Positions 43,001-54,225 of a stretch of 64,000 nt of DNA are shown piece after piece (the first letter of the stretch is position 1; each line of letters opens with the position of its first letter). Below the pieces are notes generated by a model. That model was not told where the DNA came from and did no database searches. It worked only from the letters and a program-made list of their open reading frames with translations. A program made the position numbers and the translations under genes. Origin of the DNA: Ascaris suum (taxonomy: Eukaryota; Nematoda; Chromadorea; Rhabditida; Ascarididae); assembly GCA_013433145.1 (NCBI GenBank), contig CM024178.1:7797260-7861259 (forward strand), given 5' to 3'.

Positions 43001-46000
43001 TAATCCATAATGAGGCAGTCGGTAATGCGGATAGAAAACCATTTTCAGTTGCCGTATAATGATGAACATCATGTAAATAGCTGCAAATATTTCATATAAG
43101 TTTTACTCTTTTTTTCAAACTTTCTATTAATTCAACCTTTTTTAATTCCAAAAAAAAGTAGTACCATTTCATGAAATACTAGATTTTTGGTATGGTGTCG
43201 TAACAAAGAATGATAAAATCATCATGTAACAGAAGAAAATGGGAATTAATTTTTTTTTTCATTCTTTCTTCTTCAAGCACAACGCATAAGTTTGCATTTC
43301 TCTATAATATGAGCATTGAAGAATTATTTCTTTAAAATTATATCGCCTCATCGCAACAGAGGAATTTGAAAAGAAAAATTTCAAATATAGGAAAAATCAA
43401 AGCATCTATCAAGAATATCTCCTTTTTTTTCTTTGAAACCTCATATGATATTTCTCTAACGCAATGCAAAATTCAAAGTTTGTTTTCGTAATTAATTTCA
43501 GAAATATTTAGAAAGCCCCAATTTAGGCGCAAATTATAAAAGGCAAATCATCGATTGAATTATATAAGGCAAAGTCTAACAACTCCCTGAGGCTATCATC
43601 GATTGATCACTGTTATCGTTGATTATCACCAAAGTGTTGCTCCTGTTTACCGGAGGACTTCGAAATTTTTAAAGAAAGTTATAAAATCCGGGAGAATTCA
43701 ATCCAAATTTCTATAACAATAGCCTCGTTCATTTTTCTCTGACGCTAGAAATGGTTCCTGGTGCGTCTTACGTGCTATAAAGCGAATCATTTGCACTGTT
43801 AACGAAGCGTTGTAAATGTTCGCTGGTGAAATCATAAATCGTTGCTCTCTGAAGCTTTTGCATTTGTCCTCTAAATGCAGTAAATCATCAAAAGTTCAGG
43901 CTGAATTTTGTTGGCCTTTATCAGGCTCTTTTTTTTACATGCAACTATACTAAACGAAATATTTGATGGGAGAATTTTATACGATGGTGATAGAATTTTT
44001 AGAGATGGTTCCAACTTTAAATCCGATCATTAAGAGATTGATTTAATCGTCATTGGGGTGATGGTTTTAGTGAAGGCTTGGTCGGTGTGAAATAAGAGGA
44101 TTTGATATTAAATTAGTCTTTCTTTTATTGCGTGGAGGTGATTTTCTCGGCTAGCGATGAGACCCTAAGATGCTATCAACTACACAGCGAAGAAAAAAAA
44201 ATCGGAGATTTGCTTCAATGTTCGAGAATAGATATCCTATAATAGACTATTATTATTTACCATTATCCATATTATAGGAGATTTTATTGGATAAAATGAA
44301 TATAATCCTCGTATTGCATAATTAGTATAAATTTTTATCCATATATTTTATGCTTTCATTACTTTCGACTTTCAAGTGGTCTATTAGAAAACTTCCCAAA
44401 AAGTAATTATCATACCCATTTATTATTACTATAACAGATTTTTAGTTCCACTTTATGAAACATTTATGTATATATACATATATTTTGATATAGGTATGCA
44501 TATTAAATATAATCATATAATGAAATAAAATATATAATCAAATATATAACATATAATCAAATAATATGTATTCTTCGATATAGGTATGCATATTAAACAT
44601 TAATAAAGGCATAATTTATAATTGTGCTACCTGAACCTAAAAAAATCTATACATCTAAGCTGAAGATTCTTTAATGAATACCTTGGTAAAAACATTATCA
44701 TAGTCATGAGTGGGAATTCATGACATATAACTGCGATTACGGCCGCCCATACAGGAGCAGATTTTAGAATCTCTATCCATGGTGTTTTACGTTCGATACG
44801 TTTCTTGCCAAATTCTTCGCTTGAATTCAACGATAAAATGTATTTCAACTCCGCGCATCGGAGATGCAATTTTGTTTTGATGGCTTATCGGCTCCGATTG
44901 CTATATAGACGATAATAAATACGATTCCAATAGTTGCCGATAGATAAAAAATTGATGGCCATCCACCAAAGAGAAAACTTTGACTACATAATGCTCCTGC
45001 TGTGGGTACGATCAACAGTGTTCCTAGAAAAATGTTTTGAAAATTATTGAAAAAAAAAGCGTAGAATATAATAAATTAATTTGAAATGAGAAATAAAATA
45101 AACGAAAAATTAGAAAAAATAAATAAAAATATTAAGTAATAATGCAGAAATGAATAAAATACTTAAAAATACTTAACGAAACTATTTAAGAAAATTTGTA
45201 CATATGCACCGAAATCATACCCGAAATTTATTATGACCCCCCTCCTATCCTCTCCGTTCTCCATTCCCTCACTAGGCTCTCGAAGCAACCTCCCCCATAT
45301 GCGACCCTTTCAACCATCTATAATTGTGGTTATTATGATGATGCCATGCTTGCAACAACAAAATAACTGGAATGGTACAATGTTGGTGCTATGCTCAGAG
45401 CTTTTCAACAAAGAAATTTGACACTATTAGTCCTTTCCGACGAATCAGATGAAAAGACTTGAGATTTTGGAAGAATATGCACAGCTTTAGAACTCTTCAT
45501 TAAGGATATATACTCGATTGAAACTAGTGTTGTTTCGGTTTCCTAAAGATTAGATAGGGTGAAAAATATTTGAAACCAAGTTGTCGTCCTCCGGTGGCCA
45601 ATCCCAGAGCGTAGCTTCGTTCAGCCGGTGGAAACCATCGAGTGATCAATGAGTTTACAGAAGGTTGCAATAGTGCATCAGAAACACCCACTAATAATCT
45701 CCCAAATATTGTGATATATACACTGAAAGTTTACTACTGTTATATAGTTACAAAATAATACAAAACTTAATAGGTGAAGTTTATAATCGAGCTAGGTGGT
45801 ATACTGGATTGTAACTTTAGTGGCTCTTTTCCATGAATATTTTGCTCGCTCTGAGTTTACGACTATTGTTGGTGTTCTTTGCACCCAAAAATATTTCTTA
45901 TTAACAGATTTCATATACCTATAATCTTTATAGATGTGATGAAAACATAAATATACAATTCCTATCCGAATTTAAAAATTTAACTCAAATATAATCTATG

Positions 46001-47669
46001 AGAAAAGCATTAACCTTATAGGTGATGCAGCGGCGATAAGGAAGTTTGCAAAACTTGCAATTAGAACACTTGCTATGATTACATATTTGGCGTTAAACTT
46101 GTCGGCTAGAAAACCTGTGCCCAACATTGCCAAAAGACCAAGATTAAATGCGCTGAAAATATATCCTTGCTCCTCTGCGCTCCAATTTAATCGTGGCGCC
46201 CTATCCTCTTCCACACCGTCGGTAAAGCGGTCTATCATCGTGTTTGCCAAATCATCATCTTCCGCCATCCATATTGTCCGATTTTTTGTGTGATTTTCAG
46301 TCAAGTTGAGATCGACGAACTCCGTCGAATTGACCATGCAAACGATCGCCATACCCATATTGCTATTCATCATATGCACACTGAATTTCAACTTTATTGC
46401 AGTGAATACAAATTTGCAATTCTTATGGGAATATTTTAAAATTTGAAAATCAAAAAAAAAATTATTTGCCGATCAAATGGCGTCATTAATTCTTCCTCGA
46501 GCAATTCGAGCTTTATGCAATTTTAAAGAGCCACCGTTCGATGATATCACATTTGAACCATTTCAAATGTGTGTAATTGGTTAAACTTAATGATTTAAAT
46601 TTTAATAATTGTACTATGAAATATGCAATTTCCGAATATTGCTGTTCATAGCATTATATCGTTACCAAAAAAAAACGAACTTTGCATATTTAATAAGACC
46701 ATTAATTTCTAATGATAGAAGGAACTAATGAGTCTCGAAAATGAATCTCTAGATCTAATGATATGGCGCATGCTTATTTATAGTAAAATCTTCTCTCATT
46801 TAGAATTTCTATTTCATGACTCTATATGCTAATTTTCCTCTTGCGTTTTTTTTTAAATGTATTCAGGAAGAAATTTGAATTTTCAATAGAATCTTTTTAA
46901 TCAATTTACTATAGAAAAAATTTCATTAATTTTAATTAATGACAATCTCAATGTAAAGATTTTTGAATTAATCTTTTTTTTTTTGGTAATTGCAATTTTA
47001 AAATTTGAATAACAATATGCAAATGAATAATTTATTCGCCGAATTTTCAAGTGATAAAATTATTACGAAATAAAAGATTTTATTTTTCTAGATTGAGAAC
47101 ATATCTCGATCTTTAGAAAAATTTCTAAATAATTTTTATGCTAAGAAAAATTCAAATGCAAAAAAAAAAAACTCTATACATTCAATGATCGAGTAAATAA
47201 AAATATTTCTTAAGTTACAAAAAATAAAATTATAATTGAAATAAAAAACGATTCGAATAGAATATTTTCATTATTTACGAAGTTTCATGTGAAAACATTT
47301 TCTATATGAATATCAATGATTGGATAAATTCAGGCAATATATAAATTCAAATATTCAGCTAATTATTTCATGAAATTCTTTGCACTCTATGAATTTCTCT
47401 AATTATTGTTTATTTAAAGAAATATATCATAGAAAGAATTACTGTTAAACTTTTATTGATAGCGCAATTGATATGATATGATAAAAAATGATATGATTTA
47501 AAAAAAAAAAAATAAAAAATGGAAACAAATACTATCACATTCGATTTGATTGATAATACCTTGCAAAGCATAAGCAAAGAAGTGTTGCAGTAATCATACG
47601 AAATGATGGAAACCATCTATAGTTTAGTTTTGTTGGTAATTTATCAATCACTGGATGTACAGTGGCCAT
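40010..47669 (-). CDS. SLC17-family (sialin/vesicular glutamate transporter-like) MFS transporter, 9 exons, with a 2-nt frameshift in exon 4
   Basis: SLC17 members are 12-helix major facilitator transporters of organic anions or phosphate in plasma, lysosomal or vesicle membranes. Exons: 47560-47669, 46015-46380, 45577-45722, 44682-45023, 42963-43080, 42321-42474, 41566-41702, 40547-40648, 40010-40156. They sum to 1622 nt, two more than a multiple of three; without the two extra bases the protein is 539 residues, normal for the family. Evidence: helix 1 with Met-Asn-Ser-Asn-Met-Gly-Met-Ala-Ile-Val-Cys-Met-Val-Asn, an extracellular loop rich in Asn-X-Ser/Thr sites, Asn-Trp-Ser-Ala-Glu-Glu-Gln-Gly-Tyr-Ile-Phe-Ser-Ala-Phe, Gly-Arg-Leu-Leu-Val-Gly-Val-Ser-Asp, Arg-Trp-Phe-Pro-Pro-Ala-Glu-Arg, and Asn-Gly-Phe-Leu-Ser-Ala-Leu-Pro. 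Start is the ATG at 47669. The frame breaks near 44851-44856; read literally the product stops at about 266 residues. Substrate cannot be told from sequence. Confidence 0.9.
42209..42297. repeat. Degenerate tandem repeat in an SLC17 intron
   Basis: Four to five variants of GAAACTTAATGAACTTA in the intron between exons 42321-42474 and 41566-41702, ending 24 bases before the exon at 42321. Confidence 0.75.
44487..44597. repeat. Direct repeat of 21 bp at 90-bp offset, SLC17 intron
   Basis: The motif GATATAGGTATGCATATTAA starts at 44487 and 44577, flanking an AT-rich spacer just downstream of exon 4 of the transporter. Confidence 0.85.
44849..44858 (-). other. Frameshift site in the SLC17 gene (extra 2 nt)
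   Basis: On the coding strand the bases read GATGCGCGGAGTTG. Removing one GC dinucleotide gives Ile-Ser-Asp-Ala-Glu-Leu-Lys-Tyr-Ile, the conserved cytoplasmic-loop pattern of the family. As written, the frame runs Asp-Ala-Arg-Ser-stop. No GT or AG lies in position to make an intron here. The rest of the gene is intact. Confidence 0.75.
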
Positions 47670-47685
47670 TCGTAAAAGAAGCTCT
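47670..47685 (-). promoter_or_regulatory. Possible splice or trans-splice acceptor before the SLC17 start
   Basis: The coding strand reads ATTTCAG about 15 bases before the ATG at 47669. This is a strong worm-type acceptor and could receive either a spliced leader or a cis-spliced 5' UTR exon. No matching donor was assigned. Confidence 0.4.
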
Positions 47686-48788
47686 GAAATTATAAAGTTT
47701 TTGTGTTGTGGTCGTTGGCGAATTTCGATATAAAACAAATGATCATTATGCGCCCATTCTCCCAACTCCCTCCCCCTACCTCCTCGTCCTTCATTATATG
47801 ACAGATCATTTCATTTTGGGCAGAACCACCGATTCAGACAAAAATTTGATTCGGTGATTATTACAGAGAATACGGTGAGGTCAGAAATATTACGATAATC
47901 GGAGTCGGTTACGATTCTTAAAAATTGACTAGTACTTATAATCAGTACTATTACATCACTAATCAACGACAATAAGAAATTCGATATTACGATAAGATGA
48001 GAATGGTAATATTTAGTTAATAATCCAACAAGAGTTTAACTAGGAGAATATTTATTCTTTAATGCGAAGAAATAAAATTGACGAAAGAAAATTTATAAAA
48101 CTCAATAATAGAATGTTGTATAAAATGCGTTAGAGCTTTGAACGTCAACTTTTTTTAAATGCAAATTATCGATGGATCATAATTGTATAACGCTCATTAT
48201 CATTTATGATAATCGTTAGGATATTGATAATATGCAGTGATAATATACAGGATATTGGCAATCAGGCTGCCGCATTAATTGTATTATAAGACGTTTTATT
48301 ACCAATCGTTTTTTTTTTGCCGCAAATGTCGATTGTTACTGTTTCCAGTTGCTTCATATCAAATTTCTATTATTTATAAGATATGTTGAACGCTGAATTG
48401 TATATTCAACCATAATCATAAGCAAAAAAGAAAATGAAATAGGCTGCAAATATCCTCTTAATTAATGATAGTTATTATTTACTCATTTAAATAAACCCTT
48501 GAGTTATCATATCGATAACATTTCTATATTTTTAATTATTCATTCAATTTCGAACTAATATTTTTATCACCTGTATAAGTTTCATTGATCATTTTTTGCT
48601 AATTCAGCTGACAGAAAAAATATCGACGATGAAGTTGAATTATTGACAAAGTTTATTTTTAATTCAGCATTTAAGAATTGCTGTCAGGTGATTTTTTTTT
48701 TGTAGACGTAAAAAAAAATTCTGCAGACATATTAGAAGTAATCTCTTAGAACTTCTTCGATTAGCAAATCGACCGCACTGACTTTACA

Positions 48789-48900
<112 letters not shown>

Positions 48901-51243
48901 GCAAAAGACGTGCAAATCAAATTAATTGACTGTAGTTTGCAAAATTTTTCCCAACGTATAATTCAATCATTGTGCATTATTGCACGAACTAGAACTGGCG
49001 CCATACTAAAGCTCGAGCTAGACTGATCTCGAAGTTAGAGCTCAAATGTAGCAGACGAAAATCTTATCCATCGGCATTAATCGTCAGGTTCATTGGTGCG
49101 GTAAATTATAGCGCTGCACTTTACTGCAATCGCAGTACTAAACTTGCAGCAGAAATGAATCGTAGTTCAAATCAATCGTCCGATCTGTCGGTTGTATAGC
49201 ACTCTTCTAAGTGGCACTATTTGGCGGAAGTTTTAGCTACTGATGAAAAAAATATATATACTGCAATATTAAAAGAATTAAATTTCTATTATAACATTCA
49301 TTAGTCATATACAGAATTTTTTAAAATAAGAAAGATTTGAAATAAAACAGTTACATATGAAATATTTATTTCAATTTCTTTCTAACTTTACATTTTTTTT
49401 TACTCTTTTTCAATAATATCTAAAATTAACAATAAATATTGATCTATTGATCTGATACAAATTTAAATACAAATTTTTTTTTAAAATCGTATTCATAAAC
49501 GAACTTTTTCAAACTTTGTCATATGCAGTAATAAATCATTTAAGTTACTTTCATTGTCATATGCAGTAATAATCATTCTTCTAATAACAAAAATATAATA
49601 AACGAACATTTGAAGATAGAATAATAAATATGGTCAAAACAATTGATTCGAATAATAGAGAAATGCATTGTTTGCAAAGTTCTTCACATTCACTACGAGA
49701 AGAGAACAATAAAATAACAAAACGAAAAGCCTCTATAAAGTGAGACTATTTGTTCATCGTGATATTAACGCACGCAACTTTTGAAAATCTTTTTTTTTCA
49801 ACTTCCTACTTAGTATTCCTTCATTCTATATTCAAATACTTTTCACTTTTTAATTTTGAAATTCGAATTTATTGCTCAAAAATATTTTAAATTTTTCTAT
49901 TATAAAAATAATTCATTTAGAAATTTAAAAATTTTCTTTTATGTGTATTTTATTTTTATTATTCAATTGCTAAGACTGGAATTAGTCTAGTGTTCCACAT
50001 TATTTCATTCTATTCATATTTGATTTGTTCATTTCCTCTTAGAGAATAAGCATTAAACCAATGAGACGATAGTCGAATAGCAATTTAAGAAAAAATAAAA
50101 TGAATTTACAAATGAATACTAGCAAATATTATCTCATATATACACTTGAATTAAATATTATAAATTCATACTGTATTATTATTACTTCACTTTTATGGGA
50201 TGGTATTACTTTACTGTTATTTGTACTTATTCTACGATATCATTCTGATGTTCTACAATATTTAATGATGAAAACAGTAGGGAGTAAATGAATTGACCCA
50301 CTCCATTTGGGCGAATTAGGTGAATCTGATGCATTTGTTGCCTTAAATTTGATTTATTTATGAAACAAAAAAAAAACATGATTTGGTTAAACCGATATAC
50401 GACTGTATCATCTTTCATTGATAAGTGGTCAGTCAGGTTTCTTCGATTCTCTCAACAAAGAAAAATTTACTCAACAATGAACTATTATTTACCTAGCGTA
50501 TAGCGTTGGACTACTTTGTTTATTTCATTGAGTTTAATTTTACAATTATAAACAATTTTTTTTTTGTACTTTTAGAATAAAATAACGGCGAAAAATTATT
50601 CTTAGAAATTTCATGAAAAAATTATTCGAAGATATTTAAGTTTTTAGGTGGAAATTTTCCACTACGAGTAATTTTTTCTTTCTTTTGGTAATTTTATAGA
50701 ATTTTTTCTTTTCAAAAATGATAATATCATTTCTTTTTGTGCCATAAGTATAAGCATACGTGCATCTGTGTATGTCCATTTGTGTACGCAATAATTTTCT
50801 CACGAACTATTAAAGTAACAGCAATAAATATGCAATTTGTAGTTTACCACCTTCTTATCTCGAATTTTATTCCACTTAATAATTTGCATATAAATTATCG
50901 CTAATATTTTTATATATCATAAAAGTATGCAAATCATTTTTTTTTTTTTCATAATCGGTTTAGGGCGGCTCGAAAAATACTTGACTTTTGACTGAAAGTC
51001 TCTTTGATATAAATATATACCTATATCTCTCTACGGTGGGAAAAATATATTTTAAACGTTCAATTGCTTTTTAATTATTTATTCAATAAATTGCTATAAG
51101 TGTATTGAAATAGTGAAAAAGTATCAATTTTATTTTTTAGATTTTCTTTCACAAATGTATGAAAAAATTTTAATTTTTTATGAAATTTTTTTTACAGCTA
51201 ATTATAGTATGGTAATGTGTAATTTTTTTTTTTCATCATTCAG

Positions 51244-51346
51244 TCGTCTAGACAATGAAATAAAATGTCGCGTTTTTTTTTTGGAATTGTATAAAGAAAG
51301 AATTGTTGAAGATTTACAGCTAGCTATAGGAGAATTGATTTATTGA
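51244..51346 (+). other. Possible orphan terminal exon
   Basis: Follows TTCATCATTCAG, a strong acceptor. The frame starting one base in reads Arg-Leu-Asp-Asn-Glu-Ile-Lys-Cys-Arg-Val, then Leu-Tyr-Lys-Glu-Arg-Ile-Val-Glu-Asp-Leu-Gln-Leu-Ala-Ile-Gly-Glu-Leu, and a stop. Charged, helix-like composition is unusual for this AT-rich region. A 14-nt segment upstream between ACAG and GTAATG could be a preceding micro-exon, but no further exon was found. Unknown identity. Confidence 0.2.
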
Positions 51347-51468
51347 ATTCGCACGATTTATGAGAGTTCAGTGTAAAACTGCAAATTAAGAAAAAGTATT
51401 TGAGTTGATCGATAAGAAATGTGAATAATATAATTGAAATATCATATTGAGAAAATAAAAATTTGTCG

Positions 51469-51500
51469 AGCATATTGAGCATATTGAGCATATTGAGCAT
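51469..51500. repeat. 9-bp tandem repeat
   Basis: GAGCATATT repeats three times, followed by a partial fourth copy, in the SLC17/asparagine synthetase intergenic region. Confidence 0.85.
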
Positions 51501-52263
51501 TATTACAGCGCTTACGTAAGAAGGGAAAATTATCGCCGAATTGAATAATGTGTATTTTGCAAAATATCTTTTTTTTTGTTCTCTTGCAATTATTCTTCAT
51601 AGAGATATTTGGTGCATTTATATGAAATAGGTTTCTAATATTTTGCCATTTAATAAATTATGCACTCATATTTATTAAATGAGATAGCTGTTGAAGGATA
51701 GAATTCGTGTAGAAAACCAAATACACAGACTCATAGACACATAGATAGGTAGACATATATGCGTATATACATATGCATAGACATATGCATACATATGATT
51801 CCATAAACCTATGCATATATAAAAAGCGGAACATTTAGTGCATTTTTTTTTTTGGAAATTGATTATAGTAAACGAATATATTCATGCAATAATAAAAAAT
51901 TTTTTGATTGCAAATCGTCGTTTCATTTCGACACAAATTTGAAATTTCGATGAATGATAGTTTGCATTTTTTTTTTTAAATTGATCGTTAATTTTTGCTA
52001 TTATCGATTCAATGATTTTTATTCGTATGAAATTTTTTTTTTCATTTTTTTCAACTATTGCAAATTTAGCACTAATGAAAAATTTTCTCATTTATGTTTC
52101 GAAAATTTTTTTTTCTCGACAAAAAATTTTTTTTTAAATTTTCTAAAGTTTTGCATCTCATTAAATTCAATAAAGATGAGTTTGCAAATTAATTCGATAA
52201 AAATTGTTGCATTTGTAGCGTTGCGAATGTTCAGCAATATTTGAAATATCCAATTATCGAACT

Positions 52264-52382
52264 TTTTTTTTTTGGTTGAAAATGTCCTATTGAATTAACT
52301 ATAAAATAATCTATCTCTCTATCATCTGCATAGTCTACCGTTTATCCTCATCATTTAACATCTTTTTCAAAGTTGCTTGAAA

Positions 52383-52465
<83 letters not shown>

Positions 52466-52697
52466 ATATTAATGAAAGCTAACCTTTTTCGTGATGTGAG
52501 TGCAATACAGATGCTGAAATTATTTCAAATTGTTGATGTGAGTTCGAAGTAATTGACTTTTCGATTGAAAATGTCCTATACGCTTAACTATAAAATATCC
52601 TATCTCTCTATTCTCTACATAATATACTGCTTACTCTCATCATCTACCATGGATTACTTTTTCAAAATCACCTGAAATAATTGATTAAATGAATAAG

Positions 52698-52764
<67 letters not shown>

Positions 52765-52800
52765 ATACAGACAAATAAATAAATAGAAATACAAATGAAA
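52264..52800 (+). repeat. 289-bp tandem duplication carrying (AAAT)n microsatellites
   Basis: Two copies of a block begin with ATGTCCTAT at 52282 and at 52571 (offset 289). Each continues through ACTATAAAATA, TATCTCTCTAT, a CTCATCAT block and CTTTTTCAAA, and ends in an AAAT array (about 52379-52467 and 52695-52767). The copies have diverged by scattered substitutions and small indels. Confidence 0.75.
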
Positions 52801-53989
52801 TCGAAATATATAAGCGCATAAATAAATTTTTTCAGTAGTTTATGTTGGAATAACTAGACATCACAAAAATCTTGCATTATTTTCTACTCATAGCTGATTT
52901 TCTCATTTCTATCAATATCTTCATAGTTCAAAAATTACCTTCAAGTTTTATATTAAATTGCTATTCAATGCTTCATTTCTAATTTATATATCATGTTTTA
53001 AGATTCGTAAGTCGAATATATCCGTTAAAAAAATCCATATTCCTATATATCACTTCTATAATATTTTTCTTTAGTGGAAATAATTTATTCCGTCAAAAAA
53101 ATTTTTCCATTTTCAATCATTTTCACTGTCATTGTAACGTAATCTTGACTCGTTAGATGAGTTTCGCTCACATTGATATTTCAACGCAAATAAATTCATA
53201 ATGAATTAACGTTTTTTTTTTCCTCATCTTTTTTTTTCCAAAGAATTCTGCCATATTTATGGCCAATAAGTGTGCTAAGATATATTGGTCATATTTGGAC
53301 TATTAAATCTTCTAGAGTAAGCCAAACAAATCTTAGCCATTATATGTTTACAGTAATTCGAACCAACTAATGGACTGGGGAACATGTTGGAAAAGCCAAA
53401 TTATGCATTCCCTCAAGACTGGTCATTATAAAATCCGAAAAGAGCTCCTCGTTAGCAAAATGAAGGCAACTGAAGCGGAATGTGAAGAAAGTGACCAGTC
53501 ATCGGTCAAACATGGCTGAGTTGAGTGACCGGTTGTGGACGGCGTAGGAAGATTTACGCCGGAATACTGGTCCATTCAACGGATAGCGTAACTACTTTAC
53601 AACACCCGCCCCCCACCACATACGTTTTTGCTTTAAGGACCCATGATTTCGGCTCATCTTCACTTTTTGCGCTATCTTCTTTCATAGAATGTCCACCTCT
53701 TTAAATGAATTATTTGATGTTCACTTTACTTTTGCACATATGGTACTGTAAACTCCACAGGTGACATAGGTTATGAGTTAGGTTATGATAGGTAAAAGTG
53801 ACATAACAGCCACGGCGTTGCAATTTCTTACTAAATAGAAGTAGAATTTCGAGTGGCAGTTACCTGGTGTATCCATCGCCACAAATGCAGTAACGGGAGG
53901 CGGAAGAGGGCTAGAGGTGAAATGGCGACACGAGACGAGATTTCTTGTAGTGCTTGTAGGACGACGACTGCTTCCGCAGCGATCGATTT

Positions 53990-54121
53990 GACTCCGCCTC
54001 TTGAACAGGCTCGAGATCCTTGTAAGGAGTGCAAGTGTTGCACAAGTAGTAGCGGCATAGGCCGCCTAAAAACGTGGGCGGAGTCAACGACTGGTCTTAG
54101 CTGCAGCTAACCTTCTATATA
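53990..54121 (+). promoter_or_regulatory. Putative asparagine synthetase promoter: inverted GC-box pair and TATA-like box
   Basis: GACTCCGCC at 53990-53998 and its exact inverted copy GGCGGAGTC at 54077-54085 flank about 78 bases; the second sits in a GGGCGGAG GC box. TATATA follows at 54116-54121, about 105 bases before the ATG. The surrounding 300 bases are much richer in GC than the rest of the window. The spacing fits a core promoter, but function is inferred. Confidence 0.45.
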
Positions 54122-54225
54122 GTCTCAGTTTTGTAGCTCGAGCTTTGTTTCAGTGTGCTAGTGAGTCCCCGTAAATTGCGTTAGCAGCACACCCACACCC
54201 CAATCAGCATCAGCAGCGGCCAACG

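Noticed and set aside
53417..53500. 9-bp inverted repeat GACTGGTCA/TGACCAGTC
   Set aside because: Loop of about 66 bases with little internal pairing; no evidence of a mobile-element end or RNA gene.
53831..54110. Overlapping open frames on both strands before asparagine synthetase
   Set aside because: They arise from local GC richness in the promoter region, show no family resemblance, and mirror each other on opposite strands.
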